The notes under the pieces are model-generated. The model searched no databases. It was not told the origin of the DNA and worked only from the letters and a program-made list of their open reading frames with translations. The translations under genes and the position numbers were made by a program. This document shows, piece by piece, positions 55,693 to 64,000 of a DNA stretch of 64,000 nucleotides (positions are counted from its first letter, which is position 1; the number at the start of each line of letters is the position of its first letter). The stretch comes from JBBDWK01 sp040902885 (GTDB taxonomy: Bacteria > Acidobacteriota > Terriglobia > Bryobacterales > Bryobacteraceae): NCBI GenBank assembly GCA_040902885.1, contig JBBDWK010000037.1, forward strand, positions 1 to 64,000, given 5' to 3'.

Positions 55693-58008
55693 TCATGCCT
55701 GCAACGAAGCCCGGCGAAGCCTGAGCGAGTTGGCGATCACGGAAACCGAGCTGAAACTCATGGCCGCCGCCGCGAACATGGGGCTTAGCAGAGTCCCGAG
55801 GAAGGGGTACAGAACACCGGCGGCAATAGGAATGCCGACGATGTTGTACACGAAGGCGAAAAACAGGTTTTGGCGGATGTTCCGCAAGGTGAGGCGGCTC
55901 AAACGGCGGGCGCGAACCAGCCCCGAAAGATCTCCTTTCACGAGGGTGATACCGGCGGATTCGATGGCCACGCCGGTGCCCGTGCCCATGGCGATGCCGA
56001 CTTCGGCCTGCGCCAGCGCGGGTGCATCGTTGATGCCGTCGCCGGCCATGGCCACGCGGTGCCCTTGCGCCTGCATCTCCGCCACGATGCGGCTCTTTTC
56101 AGCGGGCAGAATCTCCGCGTGTACCTCGTCCAGGCCCAGCTTTCGGGCTACGGTTTCGGCGGTCGTGCGGTTGTCGCCCGTGACCATGACTACGCGCAAG
56201 CCCTCGGCGCGCAGGTCGCGAATTGCGGCTGCGGCGGATTCTTTGATGGGATCGGCCACGCCCAACAGCGCGGCGGCCTTCCCGTCCACTGCCAGAAACA
56301 CCACGGTTTGACCTTCCGCGCGAAGTTTTTCCGCCTGCGCCAGAAGCGGCGAAGGATCGACGCCGCGTTCTTCAAGCAGGCCCCGGTTGCCGAGCGCCAC
56401 GTCGCGCCCTTCCACTTGGCCAATGACGCCTTTGCCCGTCACCGATTCAAATCGGGTGGTTTCGGATAGCGCCAAGCCGCGATCCAGGGCGGCGGAGACG
56501 ATTGCGGCGGCGAGCGGATGCTCGCTCGCGCGCTCCAGACTTGCCGCCAAGCGGAGCATCTCACCCTCGTTGGAGGCGACGACGGACACCAGCCGGGGCC
56601 GGCCCTCTGTCAGCGTCCCGGTCTTGTCGACAACCAGCGTATCCACAGTTTCCAGATTTTGCAGGGCTTCGGCGTCTCGGACGAGCACGCCCGTGGTTGC
56701 GCCGCGGCCTACTCCGACCATAATCGACATGGGCGTCGCCAAGCCGAGCGCGCATGGGCAGGCGATGATCAGCACAGCCACGGCATTGACCAGGGCGTAG
56801 GCCATTCGCGGCTCGGGTCCCACCATGACCCAGATAACGAAAGTGACCGCCGCCACCAGGATAACGGCGGGCACGAAATAGCTGGCTACCGTATCGGCCA
56901 GCCCTTGAATGGGAGCGCGGCTGCGCTGGGCCTCGCCGACCATGCGTACAATCTGGGCGAGCAATGTGTCCGACCCCACCCGCTCGGCCCGCATGGTGAA
57001 GGAGCCGGTGCCGTTGACCGTGCCGCCGGTGACCGCCGCGCCGGAGGCCTTTTCAACCGGCGTCGGCTCGCCGGTGACCATGGACTCGTCCACGAAACTG
57101 CCGCCCTCGAGAACCACGCCGTCCACAGGTATCTTCTCGCCGGGCCGCACGCGGAGACGGTCGCCGGGATGCACTTCTGCGAGCGGCACTTCGCGCTCCG
57201 AACCATCCGGCGAGAGGCGGCGGGCGACCGGCGGGGCCAGATCGAGCAGCGCCCGGATGGCGCTCGAAGTCTGGCTGCGGGCCCGCAACTCCAGCACTTG
57301 GCCAAGCAGCACGAGAACGATGATCGCCCCGGCTACCTCGTAATACACACCTACCTGGCCGCCGGCTTCCATCCGGAACGAATCCGGAAAGATTCCCGGC
57401 GCCACCGTAGCCACCACGCTGTATAGGTAAGCGGCTCCGGTTCCGAGCGCGATCAGCGTGAACATATTCGGACTGCGATGCCGGACGGAAGCCCAGGCGC
57501 GCTCGAAAAAGGGCCAGCCGCACCAAATTACTATAGGTGTAGAAAGAAGAAACTCGAGCCAGTGCAACGCAAGGCCGGTGGCCATGCCGCCCATGGCGAT
57601 CAGCAGCAGTGGGATCACCAGGGCCAAGCCGATCCAGAACCGCCGGCGCATCTGGGTCAGTTCCGCATTTTCGCCAGTCTGGTCTGTAACTGATACAGGT
57701 TCCAGGGCCATACCGCAGATCGGACAGGAGCCGGGGCCTTGTTGGACCACTTGGGGGTGCATCGGGCAGGTGTATTCGGCAGCGGAAGCCGCAGGGGTCG
57801 CCATCGGCTCCGGTGCGCGCCCGGAAAGGTAGCGTTCGGGATCGGCCTGGAACCTTTCGAGGCACTGTACACTACAAAAATAGTAAGTATGATCGGAGTA
57901 TTCGTGCCGTCCGGCGGCGGTCTCCGGAGCCACGTGCATATGGCAGACCGGGTCCGTCTCCGTAGCCGGGCCATTGAGAACGGTGAAGGGGTTAGGCACT
58001 GGCATCAT
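55693..58008 (-). CDS. copA: Copper-type heavy-metal P-type ATPase
   Basis: The start is ATG 58008, immediately overlapping the upstream stop (TAATG); ATG 58005 is equivalent. Residues 15-60 form a YHS-type metal domain (ETDPVCHMHVAPE). A heavy-metal binding domain (CPMHPQV...CPICGM) follows, as in CopA/SilP-like pumps. The catalytic domains contain VTGEPTPVEK, the membrane metal site ACPCALGLATP, DKTGTLTEG with the phosphorylated Asp, SEHPLAAAIV and GDGINDAPAL. It exports Cu(I) or a related metal using ATP. It is translationally coupled to a site-2 protease and thioredoxin-reductase-like gene, an unusual trio. Symbol assigned by family, not by proven metal. Confidence 0.95.
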   Translation of the reverse strand: MMPVPNPFTVLNGPATETDPVCHMHVAPETAAGRHEYSDHTYYFCSVQCLERFQADPERYLSGRAPEPMATPAASAAEYTCPMHPQVVQQGPGSCPICGMALEPVSVTDQTGENAELTQMRRRFWIGLALVIPLLLIAMGGMATGLALHWLEFLLSTPIVIWCGWPFFERAWASVRHRSPNMFTLIALGTGAAYLYSVVATVAPGIFPDSFRMEAGGQVGVYYEVAGAIIVLVLLGQVLELRARSQTSSAIRALLDLAPPVARRLSPDGSEREVPLAEVHPGDRLRVRPGEKIPVDGVVLEGGSFVDESMVTGEPTPVEKASGAAVTGGTVNGTGSFTMRAERVGSDTLLAQIVRMVGEAQRSRAPIQGLADTVASYFVPAVILVAAVTFVIWVMVGPEPRMAYALVNAVAVLIIACPCALGLATPMSIMVGVGRGATTGVLVRDAEALQNLETVDTLVVDKTGTLTEGRPRLVSVVASNEGEMLRLAASLERASEHPLAAAIVSAALDRGLALSETTRFESVTGKGVIGQVEGRDVALGNRGLLEERGVDPSPLLAQAEKLRAEGQTVVFLAVDGKAAALLGVADPIKESAAAAIRDLRAEGLRVVMVTGDNRTTAETVARKLGLDEVHAEILPAEKSRIVAEMQAQGHRVAMAGDGINDAPALAQAEVGIAMGTGTGVAIESAGITLVKGDLSGLVRARRLSRLTLRNIRQNLFFAFVYNIVGIPIAAGVLYPFLGTLLSPMFAAAAMSFSSVSVIANSLRLRRASLQA

Positions 58009-59255
58009 TATAGATACGGGCAGCCAAAACCTGCCGCCCAAATTCCCTGTGGCATGGGAACCAGGATCATGGCCAGGATCCCAAAGGCGGCGTAGCCGAG
58101 GCGGCGGCGGCCCGGAGTGAGAGTGGTCAGATCGTTCAGCGGGGGAGTTCCGCGCCCTGCCAGGAAGAAGACGATGATGGCCCACAGCATCAATCCCGGC
58201 CAGACGAACAAGGCCAGCAGAAACAGAGACCACATGGCGATGCGGCTGATGAGCTCGCCATGGCGCACGCCGAACATGGAGCGGGCGATATGGCCGCCAT
58301 CGAGCTGGCCGATCGGCAGGAGATTGAGGGCCGTCACCAGCAGCCCCAGCCAGCCCGCGAACGCCAGCGGACTCAGTTGCAGCGTGTTGCCGTAGTCCAC
58401 GGCGCCGCCGAGCGAGATCTTGGAGAGCAGGGCAAAAAGTACCGAGGAGCCGACCGATGTCCCGTCGAACAGTCCGCCTCCCCCCAGCGCCGTCCCGCTC
58501 TGGTGACCGGCGGAAAGCACCAGGGAAGAGTTCAACCCGACGATCAGGGCGGGAATGGCGACGGCCAGCCCCGCCAGCGGCCCGGCGACAGCCACGTCAA
58601 AGAGCTGCCTGCGGTTCTCAGCGGGGGAGCGCATCTGGATGAAGGCCCCGAAGGTGCCAAGCGCGAAAGGAGCGGGTATGAAGTACGGCGGGGTGACCTT
58701 CATTCCGTGGTAGCGGGCGGTGAAGTAATGCCCCAGCTCGTGTACCCCCAGAATAGCCAGCAGACCCAGCGAATAGGGCAGCCCGACGGTAAAGCGCCCG
58801 GGTTCCTCGAGAAGATTCACGCCCTGATGCGCCGCCCCGGCGAAAGTAGTGGTGAGGATCGTGAGAACGAACAAAAGCCAGTGCCGCCAGGGCCTCACGG
58901 GACGCTCCAGCTCCGCTTCTTCCACCTGCTTGGGCATCAGGATGATGGCCGCTTCACTCTGCGGATCTTCCTGCACCATGGGGACGGTGCGCTCGGAAAG
59001 CGACCCTTTCAACTTGTCGTAAACGCTGGCGGCGGACTCGCGCAGCCGGCCGCGGAAGATGCGGACGCCCTCGTGCTCGGTAGCCAGGTTCACTTCCATG
59101 ACTTCGCGCACGGTCTCCGGCTGCTCGTCCTGGAACAGCATGCGCGGGCCGAGATCCGGCAGGGCGTGCTCCTTATGCGCGGCGGTGCGGCGCAACATCA
59201 TCCACAAAAATATAGTGATCGCGATAGCCAGCCAAAACCAAACAAATATAGTCAT
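58008..59255 (-). CDS. Site-2 protease family membrane metallopeptidase (M50), larger paralogue
   Basis: The 415-residue protein has an N-terminal membrane anchor and a cytoplasmic-type linker (about 100 residues), then the zinc site VHELGHYFTARYHG and NLLPIGQLDGGH in a bundle of membrane segments. It resembles the protein at 32997-33959 in the core but has an extra N-terminal domain (MEVNLATEHEGVRIFRGRLR). A protease beside a metal pump could release a metal-responsive anti-sigma factor; this is inference. Its start overlaps the reductase stop by 4 bases and its stop overlaps the copper ATPase start. Confidence 0.92.
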   Translation of the reverse strand: MTIFVWFWLAIAITIFLWMMLRRTAAHKEHALPDLGPRMLFQDEQPETVREVMEVNLATEHEGVRIFRGRLRESAASVYDKLKGSLSERTVPMVQEDPQSEAAIILMPKQVEEAELERPVRPWRHWLLFVLTILTTTFAGAAHQGVNLLEEPGRFTVGLPYSLGLLAILGVHELGHYFTARYHGMKVTPPYFIPAPFALGTFGAFIQMRSPAENRRQLFDVAVAGPLAGLAVAIPALIVGLNSSLVLSAGHQSGTALGGGGLFDGTSVGSSVLFALLSKISLGGAVDYGNTLQLSPLAFAGWLGLLVTALNLLPIGQLDGGHIARSMFGVRHGELISRIAMWSLFLLALFVWPGLMLWAIIVFFLAGRGTPPLNDLTTLTPGRRRLGYAAFGILAMILVPMPQGIWAAGFGCPYL

Positions 59256-60145
59256 TTTTGTTCTTCTTTCTGCAAGGCCTTGTTCATGGCGACTGCGGCG
59301 CGGGCGCCCTCGGCGGCGGCAACGATGGCCAACTGCACGTCATGGGAGGCGTCGCCCGCCACGTACACCCCAGCCACGTTAGTCTGGTCGAGCCGTCCGG
59401 TCTGCACCGCGCCCTTCTCCGTAAAGGCGCAGCCGAGTTGTTCCGGGAGAGGTGAGCGCTGGTGCTGGCCGGTGCTCAGGAAGACGCCGCGGCGCGGCAG
59501 GAACCGGCCATCGGCGAAAACAATGCCCTCCAGCACGCCATCGGAACCTTCCACGCGGGCGATCTGAGTATCCACCACTTCAATTCGATGACGCCGCAAC
59601 CAACTTCGATCCATGCGGCTCAATTGGGACGGGCCGTCCGTACACAAAACCACATCTTTGCTCCAGGTTGTGAGCGAGACCGCGAGGCCCGCCGCGGCGT
59701 GCCCGGCGCCGTATGCGGCCAGGGGCTGGTCGCGCATCTCCCAGCCGTCGCAGTACGGGCAGTGGAAGACACCGCGGCCCCAGAGTTCGCGCATGCCTTC
59801 TATCGCCGGCACCTGATCGACAACGCCCGTGGCCAGCAGAAGCATACGGGCGGGAATCGTGTTTCCGTCGCTCAGGTCCACCTCGAAATGAGGATGCAGG
59901 CAGCGGGCGGCGACCACTTCGGCGCACCGGAGCTCGACGCCGTAGGGTTTCAACTGTTCCCTGCCGATGCGGAGCAGCTCCTCGGGCAGAATGTTTTCGC
60001 GCGTGAGGAAGCCGTGCAATCCGCGCGAGGCGGCATTGCGAGGACGGCCTGTGTCGCAAAGGAGCACCTGCCGGCGGCAGCGTCCCAGAATGAGCGCCGC
60101 GCTGAGGCCGGCCGGACCGCCCCCCACGATGATGGCGTCATACAT
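59252..60145 (-). CDS. Thioredoxin-reductase-like FAD oxidoreductase
   Basis: The 297-residue protein is of the low-molecular-weight thioredoxin reductase fold. It has an FAD site (AIIVGGGPAGLSAALILGRC), a redox pair CPYC in FHCPYCDGWEM, and the C-terminal GVYVAGDASHDVQLAIVAAA line. The second nucleotide-binding glycine site is GAGHAAAGLA rather than the usual GGGxSA. This makes NADPH use less certain, and a bacillithiol- or ferredoxin-type reductase is possible. It is first or second in the operon with the site-2 protease and copper ATPase; its start overlaps the DUF362-like fragment by 8 bases. Confidence 0.9.
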   Translation of the reverse strand: MYDAIIVGGGPAGLSAALILGRCRRQVLLCDTGRPRNAASRGLHGFLTRENILPEELLRIGREQLKPYGVELRCAEVVAARCLHPHFEVDLSDGNTIPARMLLLATGVVDQVPAIEGMRELWGRGVFHCPYCDGWEMRDQPLAAYGAGHAAAGLAVSLTTWSKDVVLCTDGPSQLSRMDRSWLRRHRIEVVDTQIARVEGSDGVLEGIVFADGRFLPRRGVFLSTGQHQRSPLPEQLGCAFTEKGAVQTGRLDQTNVAGVYVAGDASHDVQLAIVAAAEGARAAVAMNKALQKEEQK

Positions 60146-60353
60146 CCCAGGCCTCCAGAACGAAGTCCTCGGTCTCGCGCCGCGCGTTTTGGCCGGGAAC
60201 GAAGTAGACCGTGAGATTGGGTTTGATCAGTACAATCTGGCCGGGATTAACGAACCGGGACATACCGCCCAGCAAATCGACGGTCTCATGGACCAAGCGG
60301 TAAACGCGCGCTTTAGCAGCCATTACACTGATCTCCAGGTCGTGTGCCATCAA
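60138..60353 (-). CDS. Truncated DUF362-like fragment, 71 residues
   Basis: VYRLVHETVDLLGGMSRFVN followed by PGQIVLIKPNLTVYFVPGQN matches the first 50-60 residues of DUF362 proteins, whose full length is about 300-400 residues. The stop follows soon after and overlaps the ATG of the oxidoreductase. No heme, iron-sulfur or catalytic region remains. It may be a real small protein, a coupled leader, or a decaying remnant. I lean to remnant with retained expression. Confidence 0.6.
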   Translation of the reverse strand: MMAHDLEISVMAAKARVYRLVHETVDLLGGMSRFVNPGQIVLIKPNLTVYFVPGQNARRETEDFVLEAWDV

Positions 60354-60690
60354 CAGGTTAGGTGGCGCGGGCTTTCAGCCTGCGGGCTTTCAGCAAACTC
60401 CCCAGCCCAAAAGTGCAATCGGCTGACCAATTTTGGTTGGAGTTTGACGGGGAGTGGGTTACGATCAGAAGCGGAGCGAAGTTGCCGGGCGCGGCGGTTC
60501 CCTATATTTGATCCAACAGTCAAATGAAAGGGAGTCCGACTCGTCTAACGTGCCGGTGAGCAAGCTCCGGCCGGCGAAGCGCCGGAACGGAGAAGCCTGA
60601 TGGCACGCGGGGGGCACCCACCCCATGAATTCTGGGGTCAATGACGGGGCCGGCGCGTGATCGACCGGCAATTCGCTCCGCTTTTTGTCC
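60354..60690. other. Intergenic region with small repeats and hairpins
   Basis: Contains a 13-base direct repeat, GCGGGCTTTCAGC, at 60367-60379 and 60382-60394; each copy can pair with neighbouring AGCCTGC. A hairpin ACCCCA/TGGGGT lies at 60620-60625 and 60633-60638. It also contains CCGGC gaagc GCCGG at about 60571-60586. No supported gene is seen. It probably holds the divergent or convergent control signals of the operon that starts at 60353. Confidence 0.45.
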
Positions 60691-60792
60691 ATGGACACGC
60701 AACGGGCGGTAGCCATCGAACGTCTGGCGGCCGCGGTGATCGTTCTGATCGTGGCGGTGGTGCTTTACATGGTCTTCGTGTTCCGGCCTTGA
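60691..60792 (+). CDS. Possible 33-residue single-pass membrane protein
   Basis: ATG 60691 to TGA 60792 encodes MDTQRAVAIERLAAAVIVLI then VAVVLYMVFVFRP, a short polar start, one membrane segment and a charged end. It has no clear ribosome site. Its 3' end overlaps the convergent CCA-adding gene by 28 bases. Composition is persuasive; expression is unproven. Confidence 0.35.
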   Translation: MDTQRAVAIERLAAAVIVLIVAVVLYMVFVFRP

Positions 60793-62138
60793 GGCTGAAA
60801 CCTGCCCAGCACCATGTGCATTGCCTCTTCGCGCGTTCGCACACGGCCTTCAAGCTGCGCATCCTCCACTGCCGCAAGGATTTTCCGGAATTCGGGGCCG
60901 GGCTCGAAGCCCGCGGCAATCAGGTCTTCCCCGGTGATCAGCGGGTCCGGCCGCAGCTCGTCTTCGCCCAATTCCTCGCGGCGCGATTTCACGTACTCGT
61001 AGGTCTCCAGACGCCGGTTGCTCGATAAGCAGTCCAGGCGATGCAGCTCCAGGTGATCCTCGAAGCGCCTCATCCGGAGAAAGCGCTTCAGCGTACTGGG
61101 CCGCATGCGCGGCACGTCCTTGAAGCGCATGTGATTGGCGACCAGCGCTTCCACTTGGTCGATCTGGCCGCTCGAAAAGCGCAGGCGCGACAGGATTTCG
61201 CGCGCCATGGCGACACCTTTATCCACGTGGCCGTCAAACCGGATGCGGTCGGCTACCCGGAAAGTGGGCGGTTTGCCGACATCGTGCAGCAGAACGCCCA
61301 GGGCGAGCGTCGGAGGCGGGTTGGGCGGCAAATCCCCGATCATCATTAGTGTATGTGTCCACACGTCGCCTTCCGGATGATACTGCGGCGGCTGCTCCAC
61401 CCCCTTCATCGCAGCCACTTCGGGCAGAATCTCGGAGAGTAGACCGGTTTCGTCCAGTAACTCAAAGCCCCGGCGGGCGCGGCCTTCCGTAAGGATGCGC
61501 ACCAGCTCGTCGCGGATTCTCTCGGCAGACACACGGCGGATGGAGGCGTGCAGGCGCTGAATGGCGTGCAAGGTCCCGGGCTCGATTTCGAATTCGAAGC
61601 GGGCCGCGAACCGCACCGCGCGAAGCATGCGGAGATGGTCCTCGGCGAACCGGGCTTCGGGGTCGCCGATGGCGCGGACGATTCCGTGTTCGAGGTCTTC
61701 GCGGCCGCCCACGAAATCGAGCAGCTCATTGGTTTCCGGATCGAGCATCAGCGCGTTGACGGTGAAGTCGCGGCGAAGCGCGTCCTGCCGGGGATCGGTT
61801 TCAAAGCTTACACCCGTGGGGCGGCGGCCGTCGGCGTAAGCATGGTCGCTACGGAAGGTGGCCACCTCCACCTGATGCCCGCCCGAACGGACCAGAACCA
61901 CGCCGAAGTGCGCGCCCACCAGGCCGGAGTTGGGGAAAAGGGCTTGTACCTGCTCGGGGCGGGCGTCCGTAACCACGTCGAAGTCCTTGGGATTCAATCC
62001 GAGGAGCAGGTCCCGGACGCAGCCGCCCACCAGCAGCCCGTGATGGCCGTGGGCCTTCAGAACGGACGCAACTCGGGCGGCAAATTCGGCCGCGCTTCCG
62101 GGGGCCGCGGCCAGGACCGGAGTTTGAAGCTGCCCCAT
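60765..62138 (-). CDS. cca: CCA tRNA nucleotidyltransferase / poly(A) polymerase family with HD domain
   Basis: The 457-residue class II nucleotidyltransferase has LLVGGCVRDLLLGLNPKDFDVVTDA, the GGxVRD and DxD catalytic motifs. The RRDFTVNALMLDP line is the conserved second catalytic region. HLRMLRAVRFAARF is the RNA-binding helix, and an HD domain follows (LALGVLLHDVGKPPTF). It adds or repairs the 3' CCA of tRNAs, or adds poly(A) in some bacteria; the two cannot be told apart here. HD suggests an added phosphodiesterase activity as in E. coli Cca. It is divergent from the APC permease. Confidence 0.95.
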   Translation of the reverse strand: MGQLQTPVLAAAPGSAAEFAARVASVLKAHGHHGLLVGGCVRDLLLGLNPKDFDVVTDARPEQVQALFPNSGLVGAHFGVVLVRSGGHQVEVATFRSDHAYADGRRPTGVSFETDPRQDALRRDFTVNALMLDPETNELLDFVGGREDLEHGIVRAIGDPEARFAEDHLRMLRAVRFAARFEFEIEPGTLHAIQRLHASIRRVSAERIRDELVRILTEGRARRGFELLDETGLLSEILPEVAAMKGVEQPPQYHPEGDVWTHTLMMIGDLPPNPPPTLALGVLLHDVGKPPTFRVADRIRFDGHVDKGVAMAREILSRLRFSSGQIDQVEALVANHMRFKDVPRMRPSTLKRFLRMRRFEDHLELHRLDCLSSNRRLETYEYVKSRREELGEDELRPDPLITGEDLIAAGFEPGPEFRKILAAVEDAQLEGRVRTREEAMHMVLGRFQPQGRNTKTM

Positions 62139-62178
62139 ACTTCTATGCTAATCTCATGGAGGCCGAAATTATCCCGGT

Positions 62179-64000
62179 ATGGCAAATCCTGCCGACCGCC
62201 AGCCGGCGCCTAAAGTAGTAGTCGCCACTACGGTCGCCCTTTCCTTTATCTCCTTCTGGCGCGCCGCCGCAATCGTTTTGAGCGATATGGCTTCGTCGGC
62301 GTACTACGCCGGCGGCATCGCCGAGCACGCCATCGGAGCGAGCGCTCCCTGGTTCATCCTGGGCGTGATGCTGTTCAGCTACGCGGTCCGCTCCGTGTAC
62401 CTGGAGAGCTGCAGCATGTTCGTAAGGGGCGGCGTCTATGTCGTGGTGCGCGACGCCATGGGGCCCTTTATGGCGCGCCTTTCGGTTTCAGCGCTACTCT
62501 TCGACTACATTCTGACGGGGCCGATCAGCAGCGTGAGCGCGGGCCAGTATCTCGGGCGTCTGCTCAACACTTTCGCCGAGTTGATGAACTCGGATTTCCG
62601 TGTATCGCCCGACTATTTCTCGGTGTTCTTCGGAGTCGTGGTGACCGCCTACTTCTGGTGGAACAACACCAAGGGCATCCACGAGTCGAGCGGGCAGGCG
62701 CTGCGTATCATGCAGGTCACCACGGTGATGGTGGCCGCGCTGCTGATCTGGTGCCCCTTGACGCTGCTGCTCGGCGGCGGGGGGGAACTGCCGCCCGCTC
62801 CGGTCCCGGAGAACCTGGACTTCAGCGAAGAGGCTCTGGGCTGGCTGCACGGAACCTTCTGGCCCACCATCCCGGTGGTTGCCATCATTATTGCGTTCGG
62901 GCACTCCATCCTTTCCATGAGCGGTTTTGAGACGCTGGCGCAGGTGTACCGGGAAATTAGCTATCCGAAACTGAAGAACTTGAAGATTACCGGAAATATC
63001 GTCTGCACCTACGGTCTGGTGTTCACCGGTCTGGTGACGCTGTTCGCGGTGATGATTATCCCGGACGACATGCGCGGGCAATACGTGCACAACCTGCTGG
63101 GCGGTCTGGCGATGCATCTCTCGGGGCCATTGTTCCTGCGGCTGGCGTTCCAGGCGTTCGTGGTGATTGTGGGCGTGATGCTGCTTTCCGGCGCGGTGAA
63201 CACCTCCATCATCGGCGCCAACGGAGTGATGAACCGGGTGGCCGAGGACCGCGTGCTGTTCGACTGGTTTCGCAAGCCTCACCGCCGCTTCGGAACCTCG
63301 TACCGCATGATCAACACGATCGTGATCCTGCAGGTGGCCACCATCGTCGCCAGCCGGGGCGACGTGTGGCTGCTGGGCGAGGCGTATGCCTTCGGCGTGG
63401 TGTGGAGCTTCTTCCTGAAGGCCGTCGGGGTTCTGGTGCTGCGGTTCCGGCGGACGGACCAGGAATACAAGGTGCCGCTGAACTTGCACATTAATGGGCG
63501 CGAGTGGCCGGTCGGTCTCATTCTGACAACTTCGGTCCTGTTCCTGGTGGCGATCGCGAATCTGTTCTCGAAGAGGGTCGCGACGGTGTACGGCGTGGCC
63601 TTTACGGTGGCCCTGTTCATCGTGTTCACGGTTTCCGAGCGGATCAACCAGCGCCGCCGGTACGCCGAGAGGGCGGGTCTCGAACAGTTCAACCTGGACA
63701 TGAGCGCGCAGGTGAATGAAGAATCCATCCATGTCCGGCCCGGCTGCGTGTTGGTCTCGGTTCGCGATTACCGCCGCATGGCGCATCTGCTGAGCGTGCT
63801 TCAGAAGACCAACATGCGCCGCCACGATATCGTGGTGATGACCGTGCGCCCCGTCTCTTCCGGCGCGGGGGAGTACGAGCTGGCCCAGAACCAGCTTTTT
63901 GCGGATTACGAGAGGGAGCTGTTCACGCGCGTGGTGTCGCTGGCGGAGAAGGAAGGCAAGCACGCGGAGCTGCTGGTGGTGCCGGGCGTGGACCCCTTCG
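62179..64000 (+). CDS. APC-family permease with C-terminal USP-like domain, partial at window end
   Basis: The open frame from ATG 62179 continues past the window end (607 codons visible, no stop). The first 500 residues have about twelve membrane segments with amino-acid/polyamine permease character (SFISFWRAAAIVLSDMASSA, FGHSILSMSGFETLAQVYRE). From about residue 515 the sequence changes to a soluble USP-like fold, with VLVSVRDYRRMAHLL and ELLVVPGVDPF. Fusions of this type are seen in acidobacteria. The substrate is unknown; amino acids or polyamines are the family norm. GGAGG at 62158-62162 lies 16 bases upstream, farther than usual. Confidence 0.85.
   Translation, partial: MANPADRQPAPKVVVATTVALSFISFWRAAAIVLSDMASSAYYAGGIAEHAIGASAPWFILGVMLFSYAVRSVYLESCSMFVRGGVYVVVRDAMGPFMARLSVSALLFDYILTGPISSVSAGQYLGRLLNTFAELMNSDFRVSPDYFSVFFGVVVTAYFWWNNTKGIHESSGQALRIMQVTTVMVAALLIWCPLTLLLGGGGELPPAPVPENLDFSEEALGWLHGTFWPTIPVVAIIIAFGHSILSMSGFETLAQVYREISYPKLKNLKITGNIVCTYGLVFTGLVTLFAVMIIPDDMRGQYVHNLLGGLAMHLSGPLFLRLAFQAFVVIVGVMLLSGAVNTSIIGANGVMNRVAEDRVLFDWFRKPHRRFGTSYRMINTIVILQVATIVASRGDVWLLGEAYAFGVVWSFFLKAVGVLVLRFRRTDQEYKVPLNLHINGREWPVGLILTTSVLFLVAIANLFSKRVATVYGVAFTVALFIVFTVSERINQRRRYAERAGLEQFNLDMSAQVNEESIHVRPGCVLVSVRDYRRMAHLLSVLQKTNMRRHDIVVMTVRPVSSGAGEYELAQNQLFADYERELFTRVVSLAEKEGKHAELLVVPGVDPF

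Overview
The window looks like chromosomal DNA of an acidobacterium, most likely from the Solibacter/Bryobacter lineage. The evidence is the high GC content, a giant TonB-dependent receptor with an N-terminal carboxypeptidase-like regulatory domain, Tat- or Sec-exported metabolic enzymes beginning MKRR..., DUF1501/PSD1-cytochrome/sulfatase genes, CehA/McbA-type hydrolases and Uma2 proteins. A run of 100 Ns (50347-50446) shows that it is a draft or metagenome assembly. No rRNA, tRNA, CRISPR array or prophage was recognised.

Layout. 1-648 is non-coding with several hairpins. 649-9.7 kb carries exported enzymes: a beta-propeller/CehA hydrolase, a class V aminotransferase, a PQQ-heme dehydrogenase, an ADP-ribosylglycohydrolase, an alpha/beta hydrolase and an FKBP isomerase. 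Between them lies a decayed copy of the aminotransferase tail. 9.7-18.7 kb has the TonB-dependent receptor, a DedA-like protein, an M28 peptidase, a second CehA-like hydrolase and a Uma2 protein with a small partner. 18.8-23.7 kb has a TlpA-type thioredoxin protein, a frameshifted pseudogene and a three-gene operon of exported helical/TPR proteins. 23.7-40 kb is mostly core cell biology: uvrA, a 2'-5' RNA ligase-like protein, an HD-GYP response regulator, a Rieske/cytochrome b-c complex, prepilin peptidase with two glycosyltransferases, a site-2 protease, an HU/IHF protein, dtd and a coupled purM-purN-phosphodiesterase operon. 39.7-47 kb is a DUF1501/PSD1/sulfatase block, a REP-associated transposase flanked by inverted REP elements, and a TIM-barrel isomerase.

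47.1-51.4 kb is the most striking accessory locus: one very large STAND/NACHT-type NTPase ending in at least 15 tandem repeats of about 36 residues, with the assembly gap inside the repeats. It is the best candidate here for a defence-type system. 51.4-64 kb has an aldo/keto reductase, an ergothioneine-type locus (egtD coupled to an OpuB/EgtUV-like ABC transporter), a copper P-type ATPase coupled to a site-2 protease and a thioredoxin-reductase-like enzyme, CCA tRNA nucleotidyltransferase, and an APC permease that runs off the end.

Genes cooperate in four visible ways. The bc-type complex is co-transcribed. purM-purN perform adjacent steps of purine synthesis. egtD and its transporter probably handle hercynine or ergothioneine. 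The DUF1501/PSD1 pair is a standard two-gene unit. Repeats mark gene ends: two heptad (NNTCAGC) inverted repeats lie between convergent genes, and REP copies lie at 17.8, 45.4 and 45.96 kb, with a weaker one at 0.43 kb.
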